A stretch of DNA of 35,292 nucleotides from Candidatus Cryptobacteroides excrementipullorum (GTDB lineage Bacteria; Bacteroidota; Bacteroidia; Bacteroidales; UBA932), in assembly GCA_017695065.1 (NCBI GenBank), contig JADILZ010000110.1, forward strand, positions 1 to 35,292. Reading direction: 5' to 3'. A program made the translations under genes and the position numbers. Below the pieces are notes generated by a model. It did not search any database and had not been told where the DNA came from. It worked only from the letters and a program-made list of their open reading frames with translations. Shown piece after piece: positions 16,123 to 25,224 of the stretch; positions within the stretch are counted from its first letter, which is position 1, and each line of letters starts with the position of its first letter.

Positions 16123-16875
16123 CTATTTTCCAGCTGCATTGAGCCGCTGTCTGACACATTCATATACCATGACAGAAGCCGCAACGGACACATTGAGAGA
16201 TGAAATCTGCCCGGACATCGGAATGCGCACCCTGTCATCAGAGAGCTCAAGCATCGGATTGGAGATGCCCTTGTCCTCAGAGCCCATGATGATGGCGCAA
16301 GGTCCTGTCATGTCAGTGTCATACATGAGCCTGTCTGCTTTTTCAGTAGCGGCGATAAGTCGGAATCCGCTCTGTTTCAGGTAATAGGCAGCCATCTTCA
16401 GATTCGGGACCTTGCAGGTGTCAAGTCTCAGGAGGGCACCTGCCGAAGCTTTGACGGCATCGGCGTTTATCGCGGCACCTCCCTTGGCAGGAACAATTAT
16501 GCCGTTCCCTCCTGCACATTCGAGAGACCTTGCCACAGCACCGAGGTTGCGGACATCACTCACACCGTCCAGAATCACGAATACAGGAGTATCCGTGACA
16601 GCAAGCGCGTTGTTCACGAGCTCCTCGATGGAGACATACTCTATCTGTGAAATACATGCGACCACGCCCTGATGCGCTCCGCGTATCCTGCTGAGACGCT
16701 CCGGCGGGACGAACTGGAAAGGTATCTTACTGTCATTCAACAGGCTGAGCAGTTCCCTGAACTGCTCCCCTTCCAATCCTTTCTTGATGAGCACCTTGTC
16801 AAACTTCCTCCCTGAACGCACGGCCTCAAGCACCGGATGCATCCCGAAAAGGTATTGCTGTCTGTTATCTTCCAT
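16123..16875 (-). CDS. rlmB: 23S rRNA (guanosine-2'-O-)-methyltransferase, RlmB/TrmH family
   Basis: This SPOUT-fold enzyme uses SAM to methylate a ribose 2'-O in rRNA (G2251 in E. coli). The start MEDNRQQYLFGMHPVLEAV at 16875 gives 250 residues; the frame runs on to 16965, but that extension would overlap the end of the ABC-F gene and has no family sequence. The N-terminal L30e-like substrate domain covers about residues 8-80. The knot motifs are present: DGVSDVRNLGAVARSLE, IIMGSEDKGISNPM, and IPMSGQISSLNVSVAASVMVYE. It is 31 nt downstream of the ABC-F gene in the operon. Confidence 0.93.
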   Translation of the reverse strand: MEDNRQQYLFGMHPVLEAVRSGRKFDKVLIKKGLEGEQFRELLSLLNDSKIPFQFVPPERLSRIRGAHQGVVACISQIEYVSIEELVNNALAVTDTPVFVILDGVSDVRNLGAVARSLECAGGNGIIVPAKGGAAINADAVKASAGALLRLDTCKVPNLKMAAYYLKQSGFRLIAATEKADRLMYDTDMTGPCAIIMGSEDKGISNPMLELSDDRVRIPMSGQISSLNVSVAASVMVYECVRQRLNAAGK

Positions 16876-16906
16876 TATGTTATGTCGGTTTTCCGTTTCT
16901 GAAATA

Positions 16907-18832
16907 TCAGCTGTCGAGCGACACCCATTCCTCTGTCTTCGCATCAAGGTCCCTCTTGAGCTCAAGGTATTCTCTTGTCAGCTCCATTATGTCATCATCT
17001 GCGGTCGGACTCTGAAGCCTGGATTCAATGGACTTCATCTTCTCTTCGATCTCCCCTATGGCTTTCTCCAGGAAAGCTATTCTGTTCTTCCGTTTCTTTT
17101 CCTCCTTGGAGACATATTTCTTGGCCTGGTACTCCTGGATTGCAGCATTCTTCTTGTCCTTGACCTCAGCCGATACAGGCTCCTGCGCAGGCTTGATATG
17201 CCTCTCCAGCTCGTTGAGGCTTTCCAGCTTTCTCTGCTCCAGGAATTCGGCCACAGTACCGAGATGTTCCTTCACTTTCCCGTTCCTGAACTCATACAGC
17301 TTGTCCACCAGACCGTCCAGGAAATCCCTGTCATGGGATACCACTATCAGAGTCCCGTCGTATGACTTCAGTGCCTGTTTCAAGATGTCCTTGGACCTGA
17401 TGTCCATGTGGTTGGTGGGCTCGTCGAGGGCAAGCAGGTTGTACGGCTTGAGCATCAGCTTGGCCATGGCCAGGCGGGCGCGTTCTCCTCCGCTCAGCAC
17501 CGCCACTTTCTTGTCTATGTCCTCTCCCTTGAAAAGGAAAGCGGCAAGTATATCCCTTAACTTTGTCCTCACATCCCCGACTGCTATGCGGTCGAGAGTC
17601 TCGAACACAGTATCCTCCTTGTTAAGGATATCCTCCTGGTTCTGGGCATAATAGCCTATATTCACATTATGTCCGGTACGTGCCTCTCCGCCGAGAGGTT
17701 CCAGTTCCCGCATAATGACTCTCATGAGCGTGGTCTTTCCCTCGCCGTTACGTCCGACAAGGGCGACTTTTTCCCCTCTCCTCACTTCTATTTCAGCTCC
17801 GGAGAACACTACCTTGGTGCCGTATCCTACAGTAAGGTCAGAGGCCTTGAATACCACATCACCTGACCGCGGGGCAGGCGGGAACTTGACAGTCAGGGCC
17901 GAACTGTCCTCTTCATCCACCTCCACCCTCTCCAGCTTTTCAAGCTGTTTTATCCTTGACTGCACCTGGTTGGACTTTGTAGGCTTGTAACGGAACCTCT
18001 CTATGAACTCTTCCGTCTTCTCTATCATCCTCTGCTGGTTCTCGTATGCAGCCATCTGTTGCGCGATACGTTCCTTCCTTAGTTCCAGATACTTGCTGTA
18101 CGGCACTTTATAATCGTGTATCCTTCCGAGCATTATCTCCACCGTGCGGTTGGTGATATTGTCCAGGAATTTCCTGTCATGCGAAATGAGCACAAGGGAA
18201 CCCCTGTAGTCCTTCAGATACCCCTCAAGCCATTCTATGGACTCGATGTCCAGATGGTTCGTCGGCTCGTCAAGAAGCAGGACATCAGGCTTCGAAAGAA
18301 GGATTTTAGCCAGCTCGATACGCATGTTCCATCCCTGGCTGAACGTCTCGGTAGGCCTGTCCAGTTCCTCGAACTTGAAGCCGAGCCCGATGAGGGTGCG
18401 CTCCGCCTGCACTCTCGGAGACTCGCTCCTGGTGAAAGTGAGGGAATCGTTTATCTCGTTCATCCGCTCGATAAGCCTCTGGTATTCCTTTGATTCGTAA
18501 TCCTCACGGGATGCAAGCTCAGCTGTGACCTTTTCAAGCTCATCCTCAAGGGCATACATATCGGCAAAAGCCGTCATGGTCTCATCTATGACACTTTTCC
18601 CCTTATGATGCTCCATTATCTGCGGAAGATAGCCTATCTTCACTCCGGCCGGCACAGCGACTTTCCCGGATGTCGGACTCTGGAGCCCGCATATCAGCTT
18701 GAGAATAGTGGACTTCCCGGCACCGTTCTTCCCTACCAGACCGATCTTGTCATTCTCGCTGATATGGAAATTGATGTCGTTCAGTAAAGTGAATCCTCCG
18801 TAAGCGACTGTAAGGCTGTTAATCGAAATCAT
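16907..18832 (-). CDS. ABC-F family ATPase (Uup/YdiF type)
   Basis: A 641-residue soluble protein with two ATP-binding cassettes and no membrane segment. Cassette 1 has Walker A GKNGAGKS (34-41), a signature that reads FSQGW (164-168) instead of the usual SGG form, and Walker B LLLDEP followed by TNHLDIESIEWLEGYL. Cassette 2 has GRNGEGKT, a canonical LSGGERARLAMAK signature, and LLALDEPTNHMDI. An inter-domain linker with YENQQRMIEKTEEFIERFR is present. The C-terminal ~90 residues form a charged coiled coil, as in Uup. ABC-F proteins act on ribosomes; the exact role here (translation factor or DNA-related Uup role) is open. Its ATG overlaps the tatA stop by 4 nt, so the two are translationally coupled. 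Confidence 0.93.
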   Translation of the reverse strand: MISINSLTVAYGGFTLLNDINFHISENDKIGLVGKNGAGKSTILKLICGLQSPTSGKVAVPAGVKIGYLPQIMEHHKGKSVIDETMTAFADMYALEDELEKVTAELASREDYESKEYQRLIERMNEINDSLTFTRSESPRVQAERTLIGLGFKFEELDRPTETFSQGWNMRIELAKILLSKPDVLLLDEPTNHLDIESIEWLEGYLKDYRGSLVLISHDRKFLDNITNRTVEIMLGRIHDYKVPYSKYLELRKERIAQQMAAYENQQRMIEKTEEFIERFRYKPTKSNQVQSRIKQLEKLERVEVDEEDSSALTVKFPPAPRSGDVVFKASDLTVGYGTKVVFSGAEIEVRRGEKVALVGRNGEGKTTLMRVIMRELEPLGGEARTGHNVNIGYYAQNQEDILNKEDTVFETLDRIAVGDVRTKLRDILAAFLFKGEDIDKKVAVLSGGERARLAMAKLMLKPYNLLALDEPTNHMDIRSKDILKQALKSYDGTLIVVSHDRDFLDGLVDKLYEFRNGKVKEHLGTVAEFLEQRKLESLNELERHIKPAQEPVSAEVKDKKNAAIQEYQAKKYVSKEEKKRKNRIAFLEKAIGEIEEKMKSIESRLQSPTADDDIMELTREYLELKRDLDAKTEEWVSLDS

Positions 18833-19047
18833 CTTTCCTCGTCCTTCTCCTTACCGCCTGAAGTTATCTCCTTGCGGCTGTCGCTGTCCTCGGATTTTAT
18901 CCCTTCCTTGAAGCTCTTGATACCTTTGCCGAGTCCCCCCATAAGCTCAGGGATCTTCTTTGCCCCGAACAAGAGTACAATGATAAACACAATTATGGCT
19001 ATTTCCCAAAAGCCCAAGCCAAAAACAAGTGGTAAGTACATATTCAA
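18829..19047 (-). CDS. tatA: Sec-independent protein translocase TatA/E subunit
   Basis: A 72-residue membrane protein with one N-terminal transmembrane helix (about 9-27), then the hallmark FGAKKIPELMGGLGKGIKSFKEG amphipathic helix and a charged tail. It forms the twin-arginine translocation pore. No tatC or tatB is in the window. The start at 19047 is followed by a second Met two codons later; either is possible. It overlaps the ABC-F gene by 4 nt and lies 61 nt after the thioesterase gene. Confidence 0.95.
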   Translation of the reverse strand: MNMYLPLVFGLGFWEIAIIVFIIVLLFGAKKIPELMGGLGKGIKSFKEGIKSEDSDSRKEITSGGKEKDEER

Positions 19048-19108
19048 CGTATTGTTTTATAATAAAATAACGCCTTTGCGACGAATTAAAACCAAACTTC
19101 GTTTACTG

Positions 19109-19510
19109 TCAGAGACTTTCTGCAATTATCCCCGCAAGCGATTCCGGACACCTGACAGGATGCCTGGTCACGGAATCGATGAAGCCCAAGGTGACTGTCC
19201 CGGTGACAAGCAGATCGCCGTTCTGGTTGTATATCTCGCTCTTGACCACCAGTTTGGCCATAGGCACCTTATCTATCATGGACACTATCCTGATCCTGTC
19301 ACCCATATACGCCGGATGCCTGTAACGGCATTCGACGGAAATCACCGGAAGCATCACACCCTCCTTCTCGATGACCTCGATCGGAAGTCCGGCCTTCTGC
19401 ATCATGTCCGAACGGCCACATTCAAAGAACCGGATGTAGTTTGAATGGTGCACAATCCCCATCTGGTCGGTCTCGTAGTACCTTATGTCAAGTTCAAGTT
19501 CCGAGCGCAT
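19109..19510 (-). CDS. Acyl-CoA thioesterase, 4-hydroxybenzoyl-CoA thioesterase (YbgC-like) family
   Basis: A 133-residue single hotdog-fold thioesterase. The catalytic motif YYETDQMGIVHHSNYIRFFE (residues 11-30) has the family Asp at position 15, and ISVECRYRHPAYMGD forms the substrate tunnel strand. It hydrolyses small acyl-CoA or acyl-ACP esters; the substrate is unknown. Its start lies 4 nt after the valS stop, so it is co-transcribed with valS. Confidence 0.9.
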   Translation of the reverse strand: MRSELELDIRYYETDQMGIVHHSNYIRFFECGRSDMMQKAGLPIEVIEKEGVMLPVISVECRYRHPAYMGDRIRIVSMIDKVPMAKLVVKSEIYNQNGDLLVTGTVTLGFIDSVTRHPVRCPESLAGIIAESL

Positions 19511-19514
19511 CCTT

Positions 19515-22163
19515 CTATTTTTTCAGTGCCGCTATTGCAGCTTTAAGACTTTCAATCTTGGAGAGCGAATCAGCCTCCTTCTTACGCTCTACGGCCACAA
19601 CCTGTTCAGGTGCGTTGGAGACGAATTTCCCGTTGGAGAGCTTCTTGCGGACGGACATGAGGAATTTCTCCTGGTAGTCGAGCGCCGCCTCCAGTTTCTC
19701 AAGTTCCTCGGCTGTGTCCACGAGACCGTCAAGAGGGACGGACATCTCCACTGTCCTCACCATGAATGACACGCCAGACGCGCTGCCTGAAGCATCCGCC
19801 TCCGACACCTCGGAAATATTCGCCAGTTTCATGACCACCGGAAGAGTGTCCACAGGGAAGTCTCCCTTGAATATGAGCTTCAGAGGCTCCTTAGGGGACA
19901 GTCCTTTCTGCTGACGCATGCTGCGCACGGCCACGACAGTCTCGCAAGCCATCTCGAAATCAGTTATCGTCCTGGTGTCATACCCCTCTGAAACAGGCAT
20001 CCTCTGGAGCATTATTGTCTCCCCGTCCTTCCTCGGGGCCATGTTCTGCCAGAGCTCTTCAGTTATGAATGGCATGAAAGGATGTATCATCTTCAGAAGG
20101 GAATCGAAGAAGCGCTCCGTAGCATCATATGTCGTCCTGTCGATGCCTGCGCCGTAAGCAGGCTTGACCGCCTCGAGATACCATGCGCAGAAGTCATCCC
20201 AGAACAGCTTGTATATCGTCATCACGGCATCGGAAATCCTGAACTTGGAATAGTGGTCCTCCACGGTTGCGAGAGTCATGTCCAGCTTGTTGGCAAACCA
20301 TTTGACAGCCACAGCCGAAGCCTCCGGCTGGGAAGCCCCTTCGTCCACGCTCCATCCCTTCATCAGCCGGAACGCGTTCCATACCTTGTTGCAGAAATTC
20401 CTGCCCTGCTCCACCTGAGACTCATCGAAGAGTATATCGTTTCCTGCCGATGTGCAGAGCATCATACCCAAGCGCACACCGTCCGCGCCATACTTTGCTA
20501 TAAGGACAAGCGGGTCAGGCGAATTCCCGAGGGTCTTGGACATCTTCCTGCCGAGCTTGTCACGGACAATACCGGTCAGATATACGTTCCTGAACGGCAC
20601 GTCATGCATGAACTCGTCACCCGCCATTATCATCCTCGCTACCCAGAAGAACAGGATATCAGGACCCGTAACAAGGTCATTCGTAGGATAATAGTATGCC
20701 AGATCCCTGTTAGGCTCCGCCTCCGGATGACCGGCCTTGTGCGTATCGAACACAGAGATAGGCCACAGCCATGAGGAGAACCATGTGTCCAGCACGTCAT
20801 CGTCCTGCCTGAGGTCGGCGGCCGTCACTGCCGGATCGAGTTCCTGCGCCGCTTTCAGGGCGGCAGCGGCATCGGCCTCCACCACAAAGCGTCCGTCAGG
20901 CAGGTAATACGCCGGAATGCGCTGTCCCCACCACAGCTGGCGGGAGATGCACCAGTCACGCACATTCTCCATCCAGTGACGGTATGTATTGCGGTATTTG
21001 TCCGGTATAAGCTTCACTTTCCCGCTTTCGACAGACTCAAGAGCCTCTTTGGCCAGCTGGTCCATCTTGAGGAACCACTGCATCGAAAGCCTCGGCTCTA
21101 TCACGGCGTTGGTCCTTTCGGAGTATCCCACCGGAGAGGTGTAGTCCTCCACCTTCTCGAGGTTGCCCGCCTCGCGGAGCATCACCTCTATCTTCTTCCT
21201 CGCCTCGAAACGGTCCTCGCCTACCAGGATCTGCGCCTTCTCGTTCAGACGGCCGTGGTCGTCGATTATATCCACGACAGGAAGGTTGTGCCTTATGCCT
21301 ATCTCATAGTCATTCACATCATGCGCAGGCGTAACCTTCAGGCATCCTGTCCCGAAGCCCATCTCGACATAACTGTCTTCTATAATAGGGATTTCCTTAT
21401 TAATCAGAGGAATAAGTATCTTCTTGCCTTTCAGCCAATGATACCTGTCATCCTCCGGATTGATACATACGGCCGCATCTGCCATGATAGTCTCGGGGCG
21501 TGTGGTCGCGATGACGATGTACTTGTCCGTAGGATGTCCGTTTCCGTCGGATATGAAATACCTCAGGTGATAGAACTTGCTGACGGTATCCCTGTGGATA
21601 ACCTCCTCGTCGCTCACTGCCGTAAGCCCGACAGGATCCCAGTTCACCATCCTTACACCTCTATAGATATAGCCTTTCCTGTAAAAATACACGAAAGTGT
21701 TGATCACAGCCTCGCTCAGGTCCGGGTCCATGGTAAACCTTGTCCTGTCCCAGTCGCATGAGGCACCCAGCTTGCGGAGCTGGCTGAGGATTATACCCCC
21801 GTGCTTCTCCTTCCACTCCCATGCATATTTGAGGAACTCTTCCCTGGTAAGGTCCTCCTTGCTGATTCCTTCCGATTTCAGCTTGGCCACCACCTTGCTT
21901 TCCGTGGCGATGGACGCGTGGTCAGTACCAGGCACCCAGCACGCGTTCTTCCCGTTCATCCTGGCTTTTCGCACCAGAACATCATTCAGGGTGTTGTTAA
22001 GCACATGGCCCATATGCAGGATACCGGTCACATTAGGTGGCGGAATCACTACCGTATAAGGCTCTCTGTCATCTGGTTCTGAATGAAAAAACTTGTTTTT
22101 CAGCCAATAGGCATACCACTTGTCCTCTGTCTCTGCAGGGTTGTACTTAGCAGGAAGTTCCAT
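19515..22163 (-). CDS. valS: Valyl-tRNA synthetase
   Basis: This class Ia synthetase charges tRNA-Val. It is 882 residues, normal for the family. The HIGH-type motif is HMGH (50-53) after PPPNVTGIL, and the KMSKS-type motif is KMSKT (540-544). The CP1 editing domain lies between (TTRPETIMADAAVCINPEDDRY block). CISRQLWWGQRIP and the anticodon-binding domain follow. The C-terminal ~65 residues form the typical ValS coiled-coil arm. It is the first gene of a six-gene minus-strand operon. Confidence 0.97.
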   Translation of the reverse strand: MELPAKYNPAETEDKWYAYWLKNKFFHSEPDDREPYTVVIPPPNVTGILHMGHVLNNTLNDVLVRKARMNGKNACWVPGTDHASIATESKVVAKLKSEGISKEDLTREEFLKYAWEWKEKHGGIILSQLRKLGASCDWDRTRFTMDPDLSEAVINTFVYFYRKGYIYRGVRMVNWDPVGLTAVSDEEVIHRDTVSKFYHLRYFISDGNGHPTDKYIVIATTRPETIMADAAVCINPEDDRYHWLKGKKILIPLINKEIPIIEDSYVEMGFGTGCLKVTPAHDVNDYEIGIRHNLPVVDIIDDHGRLNEKAQILVGEDRFEARKKIEVMLREAGNLEKVEDYTSPVGYSERTNAVIEPRLSMQWFLKMDQLAKEALESVESGKVKLIPDKYRNTYRHWMENVRDWCISRQLWWGQRIPAYYLPDGRFVVEADAAAALKAAQELDPAVTAADLRQDDDVLDTWFSSWLWPISVFDTHKAGHPEAEPNRDLAYYYPTNDLVTGPDILFFWVARMIMAGDEFMHDVPFRNVYLTGIVRDKLGRKMSKTLGNSPDPLVLIAKYGADGVRLGMMLCTSAGNDILFDESQVEQGRNFCNKVWNAFRLMKGWSVDEGASQPEASAVAVKWFANKLDMTLATVEDHYSKFRISDAVMTIYKLFWDDFCAWYLEAVKPAYGAGIDRTTYDATERFFDSLLKMIHPFMPFITEELWQNMAPRKDGETIMLQRMPVSEGYDTRTITDFEMACETVVAVRSMRQQKGLSPKEPLKLIFKGDFPVDTLPVVMKLANISEVSEADASGSASGVSFMVRTVEMSVPLDGLVDTAEELEKLEAALDYQEKFLMSVRKKLSNGKFVSNAPEQVVAVERKKEADSLSKIESLKAAIAALKK

Positions 22164-22282
22164 AAAGTATATCCGTATCTTCTTCTTTAAAAACTCTCCG
22201 GAACCCTAACGTAACTGATTCCGAATGCATTTGTTATCAACAATTTACATGTCCAGACCCATACAAAGGGCCCATAAGCCTG

Positions 22283-22290
22283 CAAATATA
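22283..22290 (-). promoter_or_regulatory. Candidate -7 box for the valS operon
   Basis: The minus strand reads TATATTTG, an exact TAnnTTTG match, about 120 nt upstream of the valS ATG. This gives a leader of roughly 110 nt. No obvious -33 TTTG was seen, and I could not fold the leader for a T-box, which would in any case be unusual in this phylum. Confidence 0.5.
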
Positions 22291-22344
22291 GTCATTTTTT
22301 CACATTATAATGCCCATGAGAGGGCCACTGAGAAGAAATTATCG

Positions 22345-22352
22345 TATTTTTG
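22345..22352 (+). promoter_or_regulatory. Candidate -7 box for the mutS-like gene
   Basis: TATTTTTG matches TAnnTTTG and lies about 54 nt before the ATG at 22406. It is divergent from the valS box 55 nt away. Confidence 0.5.
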
Positions 22353-22405
22353 CATGCTGAACCCGACTCCGGGCAGGAAACCTTTACAGTACCAGTAATG
22401 AAGTA

Positions 22406-24199
22406 ATGGAACAGTATTACAACACACTGCTCGATGACTTGAAGTCCAGGGAAAAAAGGACGGCGGGGAGAAGCAACGCCCTTGCCGTGTGCAAACTGGT
22501 CTTCTTCGCCTGCATCGTTGCCGCCGTATGGTTCACGGTAAAGAACGGAGGCGGTACTGCCGGAACAGTATGCATTGCCATTTCCGTATTGGCATACCTG
22601 GCCGCAATCAAGGCCGACGAGACATGCAGGAGAAAAATATCGGCCCTGCAGGCAAGGATCAGGGTATGCGAGAACGGGCTTGCATACCTGAAAGGAGATT
22701 TCTCAGCCTTCGACGACGGCTCGGCATACATGGACATGCACCATGAATATTCCCATGACCTGGACATATTCGGCCCCCAGTCCCTTTTCAACCGTATTGA
22801 CCGGACGGTCACCCTGAAGGGAAGGGATACCCTTGCATGGAACCTCACCCATCTCCCCAGGGATCCGGAGACTATATCCAGACGGCAGGACGCTGTGTCC
22901 GAGCTTGCGGAAGAAAGGCAGTGGAGGCTGGACTTCCTGGCATGCCGGCACATCGGCAAAGGACTCGACAGGCTGGCCGAAAGCTATATGGAAGGGGACG
23001 TTGTCCGCCACAATACGGAGCAAAAGCCCGTCCTCAGAATGCTCCTCACCATGGTAACAGTCTCTGTCACAACCATTTTCCTGATATACTGGATTGCAGG
23101 CGCCCTTCCTTGGCCATACTTCTGGAGCATGTTCATCATCCAGCTCACCGTGTCGGCCGCCTTTGCAAGGAATACAGGACGCACCGCCGGAAGGACAGAA
23201 AATCTCTTCAATGAATGCAAGGCCTACCTTGAGCTCCTCAAGCTGATAGACGGGCACAAGTTCCGCTCAACCATGCTCCGGGAGCTCAGATACAAGCTCT
23301 TCAAGGACAAGGACGGGAGTCTCGAGGCAATCGGAAAGCTGGCCACGCTTCTCAACCTTTTCGACCAGAGGGGGAACTTCGTGATGTACATCCTTTTGAA
23401 CGGTACCCTGATGTACGACATCGTCCTGTCGATGCTTTTCGACAGATGGTGCATGAGATACATGCCGCATATAAAGAGCTGGACAGGCCATGTGGCTGAA
23501 TTCGACGCACTCACCAGCCTGGCGACATATGCGGCATGCCATCCGGAAAACACCAGGGCAACACTCCTGGACATCTCTTCTGACGTAATAATCAGCGCGG
23601 AAGCCATCTCCCACCCTTTCCTATGGAGAAACAGCCCCGTGCCCAACAATTTCACTCTCAGAAGGCACAACATAGCCATCGTCACCGGCGCCAACATGGC
23701 GGGCAAGAGCACATTCCTCAGGACAATCGGCATATCCCTCGTCCTGGCATGCAACGGGGCGCCTGTCTGCGCGGAGAAGTTCGCCTTCGTGCCCGTGGCC
23801 CTGTTTTCAAGCATGCGGACCACTGACAACCTGTCAGAGGACATCTCCTACTTCCAGGCAGAACTGATGAGAATCGGGCAGATGCTGGACAATGTCCGGT
23901 CCGGAGGCTACACCCTGGTCATCCTGGATGAGATACTGAAAGGGACCAACTCCGCCGACAAGCTGCGCGGCTCCGCCATGGTGCTGGACGAGCTCAGGAA
24001 ATACGAAGTGTCCGGGATAGTGGCCACCCACGACCTCGGACTTGCGGAACTTGGAGAAAAGGACGGCGCTGTATTCTCCAACTACCGATTCGAGATAGGG
24101 CTTTCGGACGAGATAAGCTATTCATACAAGATAAGCGAAGGGATTGCGCGAAACATGAACGCGTCATACCTCATCGCGAAAATCCTCGGCAGGCCCTGA
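22406..24199 (+). CDS. MutS-related membrane ATPase
   Basis: A 597-residue protein with a MutS C-terminal ATPase fused to a membrane region. Walker A is GANMAGKS at 428-435, followed by TFLRTIG. Later come TTDNLSEDISYFQAEL and the Walker B LVILDEILKGTNSADK near 508, then the GIVATHDLGL switch. Instead of mismatch-recognition domains it has two transmembrane helices near residues 27-44 and 53-68, and two more near 210-250. A MutS core (lever/clamp-like) sits in between. Such proteins are widespread in Bacteroidetes and annotated as MutS family, but a role in mismatch repair is unlikely given the membrane anchor. Its function is unknown. It converges on the AraC gene with a 2-nt gap. Confidence 0.87.
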   Translation: MEQYYNTLLDDLKSREKRTAGRSNALAVCKLVFFACIVAAVWFTVKNGGGTAGTVCIAISVLAYLAAIKADETCRRKISALQARIRVCENGLAYLKGDFSAFDDGSAYMDMHHEYSHDLDIFGPQSLFNRIDRTVTLKGRDTLAWNLTHLPRDPETISRRQDAVSELAEERQWRLDFLACRHIGKGLDRLAESYMEGDVVRHNTEQKPVLRMLLTMVTVSVTTIFLIYWIAGALPWPYFWSMFIIQLTVSAAFARNTGRTAGRTENLFNECKAYLELLKLIDGHKFRSTMLRELRYKLFKDKDGSLEAIGKLATLLNLFDQRGNFVMYILLNGTLMYDIVLSMLFDRWCMRYMPHIKSWTGHVAEFDALTSLATYAACHPENTRATLLDISSDVIISAEAISHPFLWRNSPVPNNFTLRRHNIAIVTGANMAGKSTFLRTIGISLVLACNGAPVCAEKFAFVPVALFSSMRTTDNLSEDISYFQAELMRIGQMLDNVRSGGYTLVILDEILKGTNSADKLRGSAMVLDELRKYEVSGIVATHDLGLAELGEKDGAVFSNYRFEIGLSDEISYSYKISEGIARNMNASYLIAKILGRP

Positions 24200-24201
24200 G
24201 A

Positions 24202-25074
24202 TTACCTTGCGGCAGATTTCCGGTAGTCTGCCGGAGACCGGCCCGTAAGCCTGCGGAAGAAAGAGCTCATGTAAGTCTGGTCCGAGAAATTCAGTTCCCC
24301 GGCTATCTGGGTGATTGAAAGGGAAGAGTTCACAAGCCGTACCTTGATTTCCGCCACGAGCTGGTCATCAATGATTTTTTTGGGACTCAGACCGTCCACA
24401 TGCATGACCGTTATCTTGTTGAGATACCTTGGGGTAATGCACAGGCGGTCGGCATAGAACCGGACGCTGTGCTCCTGCGCAGCAAACTCATGCACAAGCC
24501 CGAGGAACCTGTGGCAGAGGGAGACCGTCCTGTCTTTGCCGTTTTCCCCTGCCCTGCCCCCTGTATCCAGGTTCCGCCGCATCCAGAGAAAGAGCCCGCG
24601 CAGGAAATTGTCCTCTTCCTGCACCCGGAGATCATCACTGCGGAAAGTGCCGGAGAACAGCATCCCTGCCATGTCCATCCAGAGGTTTATGCCTCTGAAG
24701 GCCGCAATACGCTCCGGAGAGCCGTCATATACATAGCACGGATACTCATGCATGTAGTTGAAAAGTGCCGTATCAAGATTCACCACGACATCCGTAAATC
24801 TCCTTTTCGGGAAAAGTATCCCCCTGAAACACAGGTCATCAGCACAGTCATCGAGCTGAAAGAGAGTCCCTGTCACAAAGACAATCCCCGTACCCTCCGT
24901 CATATTGTATGTGCTCGCCCCCGTGGATACTGTGCATTTCCCTGAAGTGCAGACAAGGCATAGTCCGCAACGGAATATTGCGCTGCTCCCGTGAAGGGAC
25001 TCCATAGGTCCTTCCACATATTCCAAGGCATCGACATCTATCGAAGCATCGGCAGTCATGAACTTTGCGAACAT
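24202..25074 (-). CDS. AraC-family transcriptional regulator
   Basis: The C-terminal ~100 residues form a double helix-turn-helix of the AraC/XylS type (YADRLCITPRYLNKI, then LSITQIAGELNFSDQTYMSSFFRRLTGRSPADYRK). The N-terminal part is a cupin-like sensing domain (GLCLVCTSGKCTV and TGTLFQL region). The frame is open to 25146, but a -7 box at 25112-25105 favours the start MFAKFM at 25074 (290 residues); Met at 25059 is also possible. It is divergent from a drug-efflux MFS gene and is its likely regulator. The effector is unknown. Confidence 0.88.
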   Translation of the reverse strand: MFAKFMTADASIDVDALEYVEGPMESLHGSSAIFRCGLCLVCTSGKCTVSTGASTYNMTEGTGIVFVTGTLFQLDDCADDLCFRGILFPKRRFTDVVVNLDTALFNYMHEYPCYVYDGSPERIAAFRGINLWMDMAGMLFSGTFRSDDLRVQEEDNFLRGLFLWMRRNLDTGGRAGENGKDRTVSLCHRFLGLVHEFAAQEHSVRFYADRLCITPRYLNKITVMHVDGLSPKKIIDDQLVAEIKVRLVNSSLSITQIAGELNFSDQTYMSSFFRRLTGRSPADYRKSAAR

Positions 25075-25104
25075 GGCATAATTCTGTTTTTCGAATCTGT
25101 TAAT

Positions 25105-25112
25105 CAAATTTA
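25105..25112 (-). promoter_or_regulatory. Candidate -7 box for the araC-type gene
   Basis: The minus strand reads TAAATTTG, an exact TAnnTTTG match, 31 nt upstream of the preferred start codon at 25074. It lies inside the longer open frame, which is the main argument for the shorter protein. Confidence 0.5.
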
Positions 25113-25190
25113 CGACAAAAATGACATTATCTGTTCTTAAAATCAAATTATTTATACGGATATTGACATTTCTAGAGAGATAAACTGCGG

Positions 25191-25198
25191 TACCTTTG
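25191..25198 (+). promoter_or_regulatory. Candidate -7 box for the MFS gene
   Basis: TACCTTTG matches TAnnTTTG 27 nt before the ATG at 25225. A TTGACA lies upstream at 25163 but at a non-standard distance. The AraC regulator probably acts between 25113 and 25190. Confidence 0.5.
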
Positions 25199-25224
25199 CA
25201 TCCGGATTTGAACTCAGAATAAAA

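Noticed and set aside
16876..16965. Upstream extension of RlmB
   Set aside because: Would overlap the end of the ABC-F gene and does not resemble the family N-terminus.
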